Made by a program: the position numbers and the translations under genes. A stretch of DNA of 64,000 nt from Fluctibacter corallii (lineage in GTDB: Bacteria > Pseudomonadota > Gammaproteobacteria > Enterobacterales > Alteromonadaceae), in contig NZ_JAOWKX010000001.1 of assembly GCF_025751585.1 (NCBI RefSeq), forward strand, positions 310,259-374,258, written 5' to 3'. Below are positions 55,204 to 64,000 of this stretch, piece after piece. The notes below the pieces were generated by a model. It was not told the origin of the DNA. It saw only the letters and a list, made by a program, of their open reading frames with translations, and did not search any database. Position 1 is the first letter of the stretch, and every line of letters begins with the position of its first letter.

Positions 55204-58200
55204 GTTTCTCTTCGGGATACAGAAGAAGATACACTGCCGGAATCACTATCAACCCCAACACCAACGCACTCAACATCCCTCCGACCATCGGCGCGGCAAT
55301 GCGACTCATGACTTCTGAGCCTGTACCTGTTCCAAATACGACGGGTAGTAAGCCAATAACAATTGTGGCGACGGTCATAACGACAGGCCTGACTCGCTGG
55401 GTAGCGCCGTGCAGTAACGCCTGCTTATAACCATTTTCAGACACAACGTGTTGAGCGCTTGACGCGAGATAGCGTGACACTGACTGATGAAGGTAAACAA
55501 TCATGAGTACCCCTATTTCAACCGCGACACCAAGTAGTGCGATAATTCCAACCCCGACTGCAATGGATAGGTGGAAGTCGAGGGCATAGAGTATCCAAAA
55601 TGCACCAATGGCGGCGAAGGGTAACGTACCAAGAATGATCGCCACATCGGTTATGCGCCTGAAATTCAGGTAGAGTAAAAAAAGAATAATTAACAGTGTT
55701 GCAGGCACGACATACATGAGCTTGGCTTTCGCGCGCTCAGCATATTCGTATTGCCCTGCCCATCGAAGCGAATAGCCAGGAGGTAACTTTAGCTCTGATT
55801 GAATGAGAGCATTTGCCTGCGCAACGTAGCTTCCTACATCGATATCGGCAATATCAATATACACCCAGCCGTTTAGGCGTGCATTTTCACTTTTTATTAC
55901 GCCGGGGCCACTTTCGACGTACACGTGCGCAATATCACCAAGCGTCAGTTGCATATTGGATGACGTGACAATCGGCAAAGCGTGTAACGCTTCTGGTGAG
56001 TCGCGAAAAGACTGTGGGTAGCGAATGTTAATAGGATAACGTGCTTGCCCTTCTGTTGTCAGCGATGCCTGTTTCCCGCCTACAGCACTACCAATAACTT
56101 GGTGTATATCTTGAATCGTTAATCCGTAACGTGCAGCTTGAGCACGGTTTATATCTATTTTTATATAACGCCCCCCGACTACGCGCTCAGAATATACGGA
56201 GGCGGTTCCATCAAGGGGTTTGAGTAGGTCTTCGATGCGCCGACCTATATCTTCGATAACAGTAAGATTGTCACCGGCAATCTTAAGTCCAACTGGCGTT
56301 TTCATGCCTGTTGCAAGCATATCGATACGGGTTTTAATTGGCATTACCCATGCGTTACTTAAACCGGGAAATGATACCAGTTGCTCTAGCTCTTGTTTTA
56401 GGGAAGCGAGTGTGACGCCTTCACGCCACTCACTTTTAGGTTTGAGCTGAATAATGGTTTCGATCATGGTTAATGGTGCAGGATCGGTAGCCGTCTCAGC
56501 ACGCCCAACTTTACCGAAAACCGTATCCACTTCAGGAAGCGTGGCAATCAGGCGATCTGTTTGTTGCAATAGTTGTCTGGCTGTACCTATTGATACACTA
56601 GGATAAGTCGTAGGCATATAGAGTAAATCGCCTTCGTCCAATTCCGGCATAAACTCCGAGCCAAGTTTAGTCAGTGGGTACATACTACCTACTAAAACCA
56701 AAGCAGCCATTAGCAATGTCAACTTAGGATAAGCAAGAGCGCTGCGCAGCAATGGCCGATACAACGCGACTAAACCTCGATTAAAAATGTTGTCTGATTC
56801 TTTAGGAATGTGCCCTTTTATTAAATATCCCATTAACACAGGAACAAGCGTAATAGACAGGCCTGCCGCTGCCGCCATCGCATACGTTTTGGTATAAGCA
56901 AGTGGCGCAAACAACCTGCCCTCTTGTGCCTCTAATATAAAAACAGGTAAAAAACTCACGGTAATGATGAGCAGACTGAAAAACAGTGCGGGGCCAACTT
57001 CAGCTGCCGCCTGAGCCACAACCTCCCAACGGGGTGTTTGGTCATCATCCTGTTTGTTTGCCAGATGTTTGTGTAAATTTTCAATCATTACAATGGCGCC
57101 GTCGGTCATTGCACCAATGGCAATGGCAATGCCTCCTAAAGACATTATATTGGCATTGATGCCTTGCCAGTACATTACAATAAAGGAAACAAGGATCCCC
57201 ATTGGCAGTGCCACAACAGCCACAATGGAAGAGCGCAGGTGAAATAAAAACAGCAAACATACAAGGGCAACAAGCAATAACTCTTCACCGAGTTTTTGCC
57301 ATAAATGGTTCACCGCGCCTTGAATTACCTTTGACCGATCGTACACGGTCACGACCTCCACGCCATCGGGTAAACTTGACGACAACAGCGCTAATTTCTG
57401 TTTCACAGCCTCAATAACAGCAGATGCATTTTCACCGTAACGCATGACCACAATGCCGCCAACCACCTCGCCTTCACCATTTAACTCAGCAACGCCGCGG
57501 CGCATCTCTGGGCCTAAATTGACATCCGCCACATCTTCGATAAACAGAGGAATACCGTTGGCATTGGTGCCGATGGCGGTGCGCTTAATGTCTTCAATAT
57601 TCTGAATATACCCATTCACGGTAACCATATACTCAGCTTCAGCCATTTCAATCACAGAGGCACTGCTTTCCTGATTACCTTGTTGCAACGCTTGCTGAAT
57701 ATTCTCAATGGGAATGCCAAACGCACGTAATTTAAACGGGTCGACGTGAATCTGATATTGTTTAACCATTCCTCCCACCGTGGCCACTTCCGACACGCCC
57801 GGAACCGTTTGCAACTCCAGTTTCAAAAACCAGTCTTGTAAACTGCGTAATTCACTCAGATCGTGTGATTGCGTGCGATCCACCAGCGCATACTGATACA
57901 CCCAACCCACACCCGATGCATCAGGGCCCAAACTAAATTTGACCGACGCGGGAAGAGACGATGATGCTTGTGTGAGGTACTCCTGAACACGGCTTCGCGC
58001 CCAATACAGGTCAGTGTCTTCGTCAAAAATGACATAAATGAAAGCGTCACCAAGATAAGAGAATGCGCGCACATCTTTGGCTCCAGGCACAGACAACATA
58101 GCCGTTGTTAACGGGTAGGTAACTTGCTCTTGCACCACAGTGGGCGATTGACCGGGATAGGTGGCTTTCACAATCACTTGCACATCAGATAAATCAGGAA

Positions 58201-58315
58201 TCGCATCCACAGGCGTATTCTTAATTGCGAATACGCCCGACACTGCCAACAAAAGCGCGAGTATCAATACCAATCCGCGATTGTATATTGACCAATAAAT
58301 CACCTTAGTGATCAT
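55187..58315 (-). CDS. cusA: CusA-type heavy-metal RND efflux pump (Cu/Ag)
   Basis: 1042 residues, full-length inner-membrane pump of the HME-RND family. It drives proton-coupled export of Cu(I)/Ag(I). Twelve membrane helices and two periplasmic loops fit. Branch-typical segments are TRIDMLATGMKTPVGLKIAG near residue 680, GAMTDGAIVMIENLHK near 405, and GVAVEIGVLMIVYLHQ near 945. It overlaps cusB by 11 bp. Its last codons lie inside a repeat that recurs twice downstream, so the C-terminal tail has been duplicated in the intergenic block. Confidence 0.95.
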   Translation of the reverse strand: MITKVIYWSIYNRGLVLILALLLAVSGVFAIKNTPVDAIPDLSDVQVIVKATYPGQSPTVVQEQVTYPLTTAMLSVPGAKDVRAFSYLGDAFIYVIFDEDTDLYWARSRVQEYLTQASSSLPASVKFSLGPDASGVGWVYQYALVDRTQSHDLSELRSLQDWFLKLELQTVPGVSEVATVGGMVKQYQIHVDPFKLRAFGIPIENIQQALQQGNQESSASVIEMAEAEYMVTVNGYIQNIEDIKRTAIGTNANGIPLFIEDVADVNLGPEMRRGVAELNGEGEVVGGIVVMRYGENASAVIEAVKQKLALLSSSLPDGVEVVTVYDRSKVIQGAVNHLWQKLGEELLLVALVCLLFLFHLRSSIVAVVALPMGILVSFIVMYWQGINANIMSLGGIAIAIGAMTDGAIVMIENLHKHLANKQDDDQTPRWEVVAQAAAEVGPALFFSLLIITVSFLPVFILEAQEGRLFAPLAYTKTYAMAAAAGLSITLVPVLMGYLIKGHIPKESDNIFNRGLVALYRPLLRSALAYPKLTLLMAALVLVGSMYPLTKLGSEFMPELDEGDLLYMPTTYPSVSIGTARQLLQQTDRLIATLPEVDTVFGKVGRAETATDPAPLTMIETIIQLKPKSEWREGVTLASLKQELEQLVSFPGLSNAWVMPIKTRIDMLATGMKTPVGLKIAGDNLTVIEDIGRRIEDLLKPLDGTASVYSERVVGGRYIKIDINRAQAARYGLTIQDIHQVIGSAVGGKQASLTTEGQARYPINIRYPQSFRDSPEALHALPIVTSSNMQLTLGDIAHVYVESGPGVIKSENARLNGWVYIDIADIDVGSYVAQANALIQSELKLPPGYSLRWAGQYEYAERAKAKLMYVVPATLLIILFLLYLNFRRITDVAIILGTLPFAAIGAFWILYALDFHLSIAVGVGIIALLGVAVEIGVLMIVYLHQSVSRYLASSAQHVVSENGYKQALLHGATQRVRPVVMTVATIVIGLLPVVFGTGTGSEVMSRIAAPMVGGMLSALVLGLIVIPAVYLLLYPEEKLLRSE

Positions 58316-59843
58316 GGCTATCTCCTTTATCAGCTTCGATGTTTGTATCGTGCATCCTATGCTCGGTCATTTCATGCATGGCCACGATCACAAAATCACC
58401 GTCACGAATGTCGAAGGTGAACATCACGCTTTGCCCGACACGAAAGTCAGACATCAACACATCTCGGTCCACCGTAAAATCCATCGTTGCCGCTGGGCGA
58501 TTCCATTTTTCTATTTCACTACGAGAGATATTCATGATGCGCGCACCGCTATCAATGCGATTAATTGTGCCGGTCACGGTTGCAGATTGCACCTCAACCA
58601 CCTCTTCAAAACGTTTAAAGTCGGAACTTAGGCTGGATTCAGAGTCAATCAAGAATTGGCCAGAGACAACAATTTCATCACCTTCATACAACCCATCAAT
58701 AATCTCAATGCCATGGCGTGTGTTTTTTCCAAGTGACACCGCGACCGATTTAAACGATCCATCTTCCAATCGCACAACCACACGGTTTTGCTTGCCAGTG
58801 CGTATAATGGCATTGAACGGCGCAATCAGGCCGGTTCTAATTTTATTGCCATGAATAGTAAGGCGAGCGAACATATTTGGCTTGAGCATGTCTTCTTCAT
58901 TGGTTAAAGAAACGCGAACCTTCAGCGTACGGGTATCGGGATCAAGCGCAGGATAAACATAGTCTACCTGTCCTTGCCATCGACGTGTCGGAAATGCATC
59001 TACTGCAATACTAACGGGCATGCCCTCTTGAACATTGGCGATTTCATTTTCATAGATATCTGCCTCTACCCAGATATTGTCTAACTGCCCAATGCTCATC
59101 ATTGTTGTGTCTGGTTTTACGTAAAATCCTTCTCTTATCTGAAGCGAATTTACGACACCACTTTGTGGCGCATAGAAGGTAACAAACTGTTGTACATCTC
59201 CCGTTTTTGCAAGTTTATCAATATCGCGTTCGCGCATTTGTAACGCTGATAATCGCGCCCGAGACGCGCGCAACAAGGCGGCATTTTGGCGTCGATTGGC
59301 AATTAAGAACTCTTCTTGTGCATTTACTAATTGTGGTGAATACAGGGTGTAAAGCGCCTCGCCTTGGGTAACCGGATCACCTTCTGCCTTAATAAAGAGT
59401 TTTTCAATCCAGCCTTCTAACCGCGGATGAATATGCACCAAACTGTCTTCATCAAAGCCGATGTAACCAATGGTGTCGACCGTGGTATACATGGGCATGG
59501 TTTTAACGATTTCGGTCTTTACACCTAGGTTTTGTTGCACCTGAGAAGAGACGACAACACTGCCAACGGCCGATGATACCTGCCCTTGCTCTTCATAAAC
59601 AGGCACTAAATCCATCCCCATTGGTGACTTACCGGGCCCATCACGGCGATAGGAAGGATCCATCGGCGCGACCCAATATAACGGTTGGTTTGCATCCGTT
59701 TCGCTACTTTCTTCTTGTGTTGGCAATGAAAAAAGCGAAAGCGTCCACGCTAGAATGAAAGCACTCACTAAGCCAAACAGGCCCCCAACAATGAAACGTG
59801 TATCAAACAATGCCGACCAAGCGCGACGACTACGTGTTTCCAT
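58305..59843 (-). CDS. cusB: CusB-type periplasmic adaptor with fused CusF domain
   Basis: 512 residues. After an N-terminal membrane helix comes a heavy-metal-binding segment (YWVAPMDPSYRRDGPGKSPMGMDLVP). Then the adaptor core: barrel-sandwich and hairpin regions, with GWIEKLFIKAEGDPVTQGEALYTLYSPQLV and the beta-barrel around 330. The C-terminal ~90 residues (from about 415) match CusF: ATVTGTINRIDSGARIMNI, KWNRPAATMDFTV and a HRMHD-rich end. Thus the metallochaperone is fused rather than encoded separately. It lies 5 bp after cusC. Confidence 0.93.
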   Translation of the reverse strand: METRSRRAWSALFDTRFIVGGLFGLVSAFILAWTLSLFSLPTQEESSETDANQPLYWVAPMDPSYRRDGPGKSPMGMDLVPVYEEQGQVSSAVGSVVVSSQVQQNLGVKTEIVKTMPMYTTVDTIGYIGFDEDSLVHIHPRLEGWIEKLFIKAEGDPVTQGEALYTLYSPQLVNAQEEFLIANRRQNAALLRASRARLSALQMRERDIDKLAKTGDVQQFVTFYAPQSGVVNSLQIREGFYVKPDTTMMSIGQLDNIWVEADIYENEIANVQEGMPVSIAVDAFPTRRWQGQVDYVYPALDPDTRTLKVRVSLTNEEDMLKPNMFARLTIHGNKIRTGLIAPFNAIIRTGKQNRVVVRLEDGSFKSVAVSLGKNTRHGIEIIDGLYEGDEIVVSGQFLIDSESSLSSDFKRFEEVVEVQSATVTGTINRIDSGARIMNISRSEIEKWNRPAATMDFTVDRDVLMSDFRVGQSVMFTFDIRDGDFVIVAMHEMTEHRMHDTNIEADKGDSHDH

Positions 59844-59848
59844 TTTCG

Positions 59849-61159
59849 CTACTCACTTTTCGAAGATGTCTCTGCGTGAGACAAAAAATAATTTAGATTT
59901 ACCAATGCTTTTGCTTGTTCGATGCGCAGCATAAGTAAGGTAATTTGTGTATTCAGTTCAGCCACGTTCGCTCTCACTACTTCTTTAAATTCACCGTCGT
60001 CGCTGGTATATGCAGTCATGGTAGAGTCTGCTTGCTCTGTAACTTGCTTAAGTAAACGCGTCTCATATAACGCAATTCGCTGAGAGTACTTAAGGTAATT
60101 TTGACGAGCGGATTCCGCCTCACTTAATAATTGCCGCATAGCCAAATGCACATCAGTTTTAACGGCTTCTGCATTCGCAACGCTGGCAGCACGAAGTGCA
60201 CTTTGTTTGTCTCCGCCAAAGGGAAAGTCCACCGACACGCCTACAGAAAAGAAGTCGGAACGCGATGCCATATCGTTGTCATTACGTAACGCATAACTCC
60301 CTCTCAAGGTCCACTGGGGCTTGAACGCTTGGTCGGCTAACGCCACTCTTTGTTCGGCAATATCCACGCGTTTATCTATCACACGCACTTTAGGGTGGCG
60401 GCGTAAAACGTCAAATACCACTTCTTGGTGCAACCCTGTATCAATCCACTGATGGGGAAAAAGGGCTTCAACCGTATCAAGTTGAAAGGCTATTTGATGG
60501 GCGTTAACCTCTGTCACCCATTCCTGTAACCGGGATTGGGTACGCGCTAACGCGGTACTTTCCATTAGCAAGCGGTCTTCTAACTGAAGTAATTCAACTT
60601 GCGTGCGAATTAAGTCATCCTGCTTGGTGGCGCCAAATCCAGAGGTATAGTTTGCATTCGCAATATCAGACAACTGCTCAAACAATTGTTGGTTTTTTTC
60701 AACAATTTCGATGGTTTGTTGCGCTAGCACACCATCAAGCCAAATCAAACTAACAATTCGTTGAATTTCAGCCTGTCTCAACCATCTTAAGCGCTGCTGT
60801 TCATCGCTTTGCTGCGTGTAAATACGCGACTGAATCGCCAAACTATCACCGCGTGGCAACGGTTGCGCCACGCCAACCTTCAACTGCGTCATGGCTTCTT
60901 GATTAAGTGAGCCCGTTTCTACTGGCACATTCATAACATCAAGGGACAACGTTGGATCATTAAAATACGTCGCCGCATCAGCCTGATGGCGATAGCCTTG
61001 ATGCTTATTATCAAGTTGTTGTAAAACCGGATCTTGCGCAATAGCCTGCTCGATAAAATCATCCAACGACATCGCCGATACAGGTGTTGAATCCATCAAC
61101 GTATTGAACGAGCTGCACAATATCCCAATTAAGAGGGTATTCTTTCGTAAAAAACCCAT
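59849..61159 (-). CDS. cusC: CusC/TolC-family outer-membrane efflux protein
   Basis: 436 residues. Signal sequence at the start, then a two-repeat TolC-type structure with long helices (LRWLRQAEIQRIVSLIWLDGV; LADQAFKPQWTLRGSYALRND) and short barrel strands (FSVGVSVDFPFGG). It is the outer-membrane duct for CusBA. Methionine-rich positions are not obvious. It lies 76 bp after the His/Cys-rich gene and 5 bp before cusB. The lipoprotein cysteine of E. coli CusC is not evident at the N-terminus. Confidence 0.9.
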   Translation of the reverse strand: MGFLRKNTLLIGILCSSFNTLMDSTPVSAMSLDDFIEQAIAQDPVLQQLDNKHQGYRHQADAATYFNDPTLSLDVMNVPVETGSLNQEAMTQLKVGVAQPLPRGDSLAIQSRIYTQQSDEQQRLRWLRQAEIQRIVSLIWLDGVLAQQTIEIVEKNQQLFEQLSDIANANYTSGFGATKQDDLIRTQVELLQLEDRLLMESTALARTQSRLQEWVTEVNAHQIAFQLDTVEALFPHQWIDTGLHQEVVFDVLRRHPKVRVIDKRVDIAEQRVALADQAFKPQWTLRGSYALRNDNDMASRSDFFSVGVSVDFPFGGDKQSALRAASVANAEAVKTDVHLAMRQLLSEAESARQNYLKYSQRIALYETRLLKQVTEQADSTMTAYTSDDGEFKEVVRANVAELNTQITLLMLRIEQAKALVNLNYFLSHAETSSKSE

Positions 61160-61235
61160 AAAGTACTCCCGAAAGCCAAGGGGAAAAGAGTGTCACCAAT
61201 CACTGGTGCCAAATTTCAGATAGATCGATAGTGGG

Positions 61236-61643
61236 TTAGGCTGAAATGGGAGGACGTTTTAATGCTGCGACGTCAGCAGAAGGTAAAAAGGTTTGATATG
61301 AGTTGGCTTTTTGACTTGAAGTGACAACATCGTTCGACAGATAAACGGCCGCTATTGCTAAACTCGAACATGCATTTTCAGGGCATTGGCAAGATAGGCT
61401 GCAACAGTCCGGCGTGTCTTGAGCTTTATCGATATCGGTTAAATCTACGCTAGATTCATGACAGGACGATACGGATTGTGAGTGATTCTGTACCGTTAAC
61501 TCATGATGTTGAGATGTATGACTAGTTGCTTCATGTGAATGGGATTCACAGGTCAACAATGCGCGCGCGACACTTTGCCCTGCTATAGATATTAGCAAGA
61601 GAACAATGAGTCCACGTAGTGTTAAAGATTTGAATGCGCGCAT
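61236..61643 (-). CDS. exported His/Cys-rich protein of the cus operon
   Basis: 135 residues. A hydrophobic signal peptide runs to about residue 26. The mature part is rich in histidine (HSHEATSHTSQHHELTVQNHS) and has cysteines C32, C61, a CCSLSCQC cluster and C92. Such proteins precede heavy-metal efflux operons in marine gammaproteobacteria and are thought to bind or sense copper. It is the first gene of the cus operon. I do not recognise a formal family; a periplasmic metal-binding role is inferred. Confidence 0.75.
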   Translation of the reverse strand: MRAFKSLTLRGLIVLLLISIAGQSVARALLTCESHSHEATSHTSQHHELTVQNHSQSVSSCHESSVDLTDIDKAQDTPDCCSLSCQCPENACSSLAIAAVYLSNDVVTSSQKANSYQTFLPSADVAALKRPPISA

Positions 61644-61731
61644 GAGCCGAATAAGTTCATAAAATCACGAAGAGGATAATATGTAATCGAAATGAAGTAA
61701 AGTGATGCCAACGACAGAGGTAGGGGGAAGT

Positions 61732-61755
61732 AAGCGAGCACCTATGCGCTCGCTT
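61732..61755 (-). terminator. hairpin after the secreted protein gene
   Basis: AAGCGAGC (61732-61739) and GCTCGCTT (61748-61755) pair around an 8-base loop. On the minus strand ACTTCC follows. It lies 9 bp beyond the stop codon of the secreted protein. Confidence 0.6.
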
Positions 61756-61763
61756 GAGCCGTC

Positions 61764-62249
61764 TTAGAACTCTTCACCTTTATTAATATGAACAGAGTAC
61801 GACATTTCGTAACCATTGTTGTGGCGATACACTCGACCATGAGAAATTAAGGCATCACGCACATTTGAATCTTGAGTCCACTCTACTCTTCCATAGCCTT
61901 GGAAGTTTCCGTATTCCGTGACATGCAGTGTAACTGTTGCATTGGGTTCAATCGTCATTTGAGCTGAACCCGAACCGCTCTCTGAATAAACAGTAGAGAA
62001 ATAAGCTCTTAATACGCCTGCTGAAGCTGAGTCACTGCTTTCCGTAATTAACTGCCCTGCATTGTTGTAAAGGGAAACGGTTACATCAATAGGTGCGTCA
62101 GATACATTGGTAAAATAAAAGTATGACTGCATATTTGACTTATCGTCAGACATAACATGAGGAATGAGAGCACTATCACCAGCTGCAAAGCTTGATGCAC
62201 TTGCCAACAATCCCAACCCCGCTAATGATACTTTAATGATATTTTTCAT
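61764..62249 (-). CDS. secreted beta-rich protein, unknown
   Basis: 161 residues. Signal peptide of about 22 residues (cleavage after SSFA). The mature domain is beta-strand rich with polar repeats (FYFTNVSDAPIDVTVSLYNNAGQLI, EPNATVTLHVTEYGNFQGYGRVEW), like a fibronectin- or carbohydrate-binding-type sandwich. AAAAGGA precedes the ATG. It has no neighbours in the same direction. Two palindromes lie 65-96 bp upstream and could be regulatory. I do not recognise the family. Confidence 0.8.
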   Translation of the reverse strand: MKNIIKVSLAGLGLLASASSFAAGDSALIPHVMSDDKSNMQSYFYFTNVSDAPIDVTVSLYNNAGQLITESSDSASAGVLRAYFSTVYSESGSGSAQMTIEPNATVTLHVTEYGNFQGYGRVEWTQDSNVRDALISHGRVYRHNNGYEMSYSVHINKGEEF

Positions 62250-62313
62250 AGTTTTTCCTTTTAACTACTTTTATTAATGAGCGCTGGCACTGTAGCGAAC
62301 ATTTCTACCACAA

Positions 62314-62345
62314 TCTACATGTAGAAAGTATGCACTAGCATACTT
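62314..62345. promoter_or_regulatory. two adjacent palindromes upstream of the secreted protein gene
   Basis: TCTACATGTAGA (62314-62325) is a perfect 12-bp palindrome. AAGTATGC (62326-62333) and GCATACTT (62338-62345) follow directly as 8-base arms around ACTA. They lie in the 328-bp gap between the secreted protein (minus) and the exporter gene (plus). They resemble regulator operators; the rest of the gap shows nothing I can support. Confidence 0.5.
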
Positions 62346-62577
62346 ATGTATATAGGTACATTTTCTAACTACCTTACTTAATTAATCTATTGAGCAACTA
62401 CGCATGCCGATTCAATTTAACAGAAGAGCAGGGGCAGTCATACGAAACGGCTTTTTATCATAGTATTTCAAATACTTATTTGCTAACGTCTCGACAAGCG
62501 TTATAAGTAATAACTGATTTCACACAAAGACGTAATCGCACCCGCTAATCTTGCCACCACATTTAAGAGACGCACGA

Positions 62578-63804
62578 ATGGATCCATTAGAATTTAGGCA
62601 AAAACGAAAATTCATCGTAAAGTTAGGTAAAATGTTGCATAAATATGGTACGCCCGCATTCCGTTTAGAGGCTTACCTTACTGATGTATCTACCTATTTT
62701 GGCTTACATGCGTCTTATATCTCTACACCCACCACATTAACGTTCGTCATTTGGAGCGACGAACACGAAGATGAATACAATCATTCTGCTAGACTGCTAC
62801 CCGGCGATTTGGACATGAACGCGTTGTCACGTACCGATGAGCTTGCAAGTCGCTTGTTGGCGGGAGACATTTCCTTGGCCGATGCTGACATTGAATTGGA
62901 TGTCATAGATCAGTTGCCCAGTCCCTATGGAAAGTGGTTGACCGGGTTTGCCTTTAGTTTGTCTACCGGGGCTTTCGCCATGTTGATGGGAGCCAGCTGG
63001 CCTGAAATTCTATGGTCTGGGCTATTGGGGATTGTTGCCTATATTTGGACGCTATGGGCAGAGCGCTCCAGGCGTGTCACCCTTATGCTTGAACCAGTAA
63101 CCGCCTTTGTATCAGGCTTTTTGGCGTGTGCCATCAGCCGTTTTTTCGACCCAGGCATCAATATTCCGCTCATTGTGCTGTCTTCCGTTATTGTGTTTGT
63201 ACCAGGATTAGCATTAACCATGGGGCTTGCCGAGCTATCATCGCGGAATATGGTATCTGGCACAGCGCGGGTCATGGATGCCATGATGCAGTTGTTTAAA
63301 CTCTACTTTGGCGCATTTTTAGGTATTGCAGCAGGCTTCGCGTTGTTTGGTCAAAACCAATTCATCCCCGCTTCATCCCTCCCCTATTGGGCCACTTGGC
63401 TCGCAGTTTTCTTACTGTGCTTAGCACTTGTTGTTATCTTTCGCACGCGTGCCAAACATATTATTTGGGCATTAATCGCGGCCTTTATTGCGTATGGTGC
63501 CACCGTATATGCATCGGAACACATGCAGCAGGGGCTAGGCACGTTTGTGGGGGCGTTTGCTTTGGGTGTTTACGCCAATCTTTTTACACGTGTTGCCAAT
63601 CAACCCGCTACCATCGTGGCGATGCATGGCCTAATTGTATTAGTTCCCGGCTCAAAAACGTACATTGGCCTCAACTCGTTCGTGTCAGGGCAAGATTTTG
63701 TTAAAGCCGATCATATCGGCCAAGAAGTGTTTATTATTTTCATGTCATTGGTGGCCGGACTCATTTTTGCGAACGTCGTTGCGCCCACAAAAAAAGCCTT
63801 GTAG
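62578..63804 (+). CDS. threonine/serine exporter family protein (ThrE-like)
   Basis: 408 residues from the ATG at 62578; a TTG at 62551 is the alternative. The N-terminal soluble part (RKFIVKLGKMLHKYGTPAFRLE) and about ten membrane helices match the ThrE fold, where YjjP- and YjjB-type halves are joined in one chain. Family members export threonine and serine, or in the split form succinate. The VPGLALTMGLAELSSRNMVSG and LVPGSKTYIGLNSFVSG segments are typical. A terminator follows. Confidence 0.92.
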   Translation: MDPLEFRQKRKFIVKLGKMLHKYGTPAFRLEAYLTDVSTYFGLHASYISTPTTLTFVIWSDEHEDEYNHSARLLPGDLDMNALSRTDELASRLLAGDISLADADIELDVIDQLPSPYGKWLTGFAFSLSTGAFAMLMGASWPEILWSGLLGIVAYIWTLWAERSRRVTLMLEPVTAFVSGFLACAISRFFDPGINIPLIVLSSVIVFVPGLALTMGLAELSSRNMVSGTARVMDAMMQLFKLYFGAFLGIAAGFALFGQNQFIPASSLPYWATWLAVFLLCLALVVIFRTRAKHIIWALIAAFIAYGATVYASEHMQQGLGTFVGAFALGVYANLFTRVANQPATIVAMHGLIVLVPGSKTYIGLNSFVSGQDFVKADHIGQEVFIIFMSLVAGLIFANVVAPTKKAL

Positions 63805-63814
63805 CTGTAACAAT

Positions 63815-63845
63815 CCCCCTATTCATCACATAGGGGGTGTTTAGT
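63815..63845 (+). terminator. terminator of the ThrE-like gene
   Basis: CCCCCTAT (63815-63822) and ATAGGGGG (63830-63837) pair around a 7-base loop, followed by TGTTTAGTT. It lies 10 bp after the exporter stop. Confidence 0.75.
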
Positions 63846-63917
63846 TCACACAACCTGTCGTAGAGTGAACCTATTCTCTATTGCCGTAGTTATCGGTAAA
63901 CGTCGAAGTAAAATATC

Positions 63918-64000
63918 ATGCACAACACGCAACTAAATGCGCTGGGTGAAAACATTTGGATCGTAGAGGGGAAAACCGTCTCCTTTTATTCCATGCCATA
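63918..64000 (+). CDS. DUF4336 domain protein, N-terminal part (cut by window end)
   Basis: Only 27 codons are visible from the ATG at 63918. They read MHNTQLNALGENIWIVEGKT, then VSFYSMP, which matches the start of DUF4336 proteins (W-x-V-x-G-x2-VSFY). That family is related to the metallo-beta-lactamase fold; function unknown. The rest lies beyond the window. Confidence 0.7.
   Translation, partial: MHNTQLNALGENIWIVEGKTVSFYSMP

Noticed and set aside
58339..58854. 171-codon plus-strand frame antisense to cusB
   Set aside because: cusB has clear domains across this whole stretch; the antisense frame has no family features or ribosome site.

Overview
The window is a stretch of bacterial chromosome from a marine-type gammaproteobacterium. 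I place it in Alteromonadales, probably near Alteromonas/Aestuariibacter; this comes from gene content and protein character, not from a search. Pointers are the leuABCD operon, the rpsU-(yqeY)-dnaG-rpoD macromolecular-synthesis block, folB-folK-uppP facing plsY, and many envelope proteins (porin, small beta-barrels, RND efflux). I see no rRNA, tRNA, insertion sequence, prophage or CRISPR array. Coding density is high and genes mostly form short operons separated by recognisable hairpin terminators.

Layout. 1-3.3 kb: end of leuA, then leuB, leuC, leuD. 3.4-7.4 kb: hinT, uppP-folK-folB (minus strand), plsY, tsaD. 7.5-12.3 kb: rpsU, a YqeY-like gene, dnaG, rpoD, with a promoter before rpsU and terminators after rpsU, yqeY and rpoD. 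12.4-20.4 kb: accessory genes, including small membrane proteins, a VOC protein, dps, a degenerate HD-GYP-like protein divergent from a TetR regulator, a MoeB/ThiF-type E1 enzyme, a STAS-like protein and an AstE/AspA-type hydrolase. 20.6-25.9 kb: a light-repair island with three different photolyase/cryptochrome-family genes and a 47-codon DUF2256 gene. 26.1-32.1 kb: YgiQ radical SAM protein, an ICMT-like methyltransferase, a CPXCG protein, and a large nuclease joining a FAN1-like VRR-NUC module to a DEDDh exonuclease. 32.1-33.6 kb: a ZntR-like MerR regulator with its metal-type promoter, translationally coupled to an SO_0444-type metal permease.

33.8-41.3 kb: yjjX, a second STAS-like paralogue, a PD40 propeller protein, DUF2797, DUF1295, an MHYT-domain histidine kinase and an M14-type peptidase. 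42.3-46.1 kb: a four-gene operon of two exported spondin-domain proteins followed by an OmpR-type regulator and its kinase. Three direct repeats at exact 11-bp spacing sit upstream and look like the regulator's binding site. 46.2-51.7 kb: type II NADH dehydrogenase, MAPEG protein, a PstS-like protein with a porin, and a metallo-beta-lactamase-fold enzyme. 51.7-54.9 kb: two PepSY membrane proteins, one carrying an NqrF-like 2Fe-2S ferredoxin domain, then two tandem 193-residue outer-membrane barrels.

54.9-61.6 kb: a nested repeat block, then a copper/silver efflux operon on the minus strand (His/Cys-rich exported protein, cusC, cusB with a fused CusF domain, cusA). 61.7-64.0 kb: a secreted protein with palindromes upstream, a ThrE-type exporter and the start of a DUF4336 gene.

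Metal handling recurs across the window: ZntR/permease, cus operon, Dps, and possibly the MHYT kinase and the PepSY pair. The best candidates for something undescribed are the spondin/two-component operon with its repeat operator, the VRR-NUC/DEDDh fusion, and the PepSY-ferredoxin pair. All functional calls rest on reading motifs by eye.
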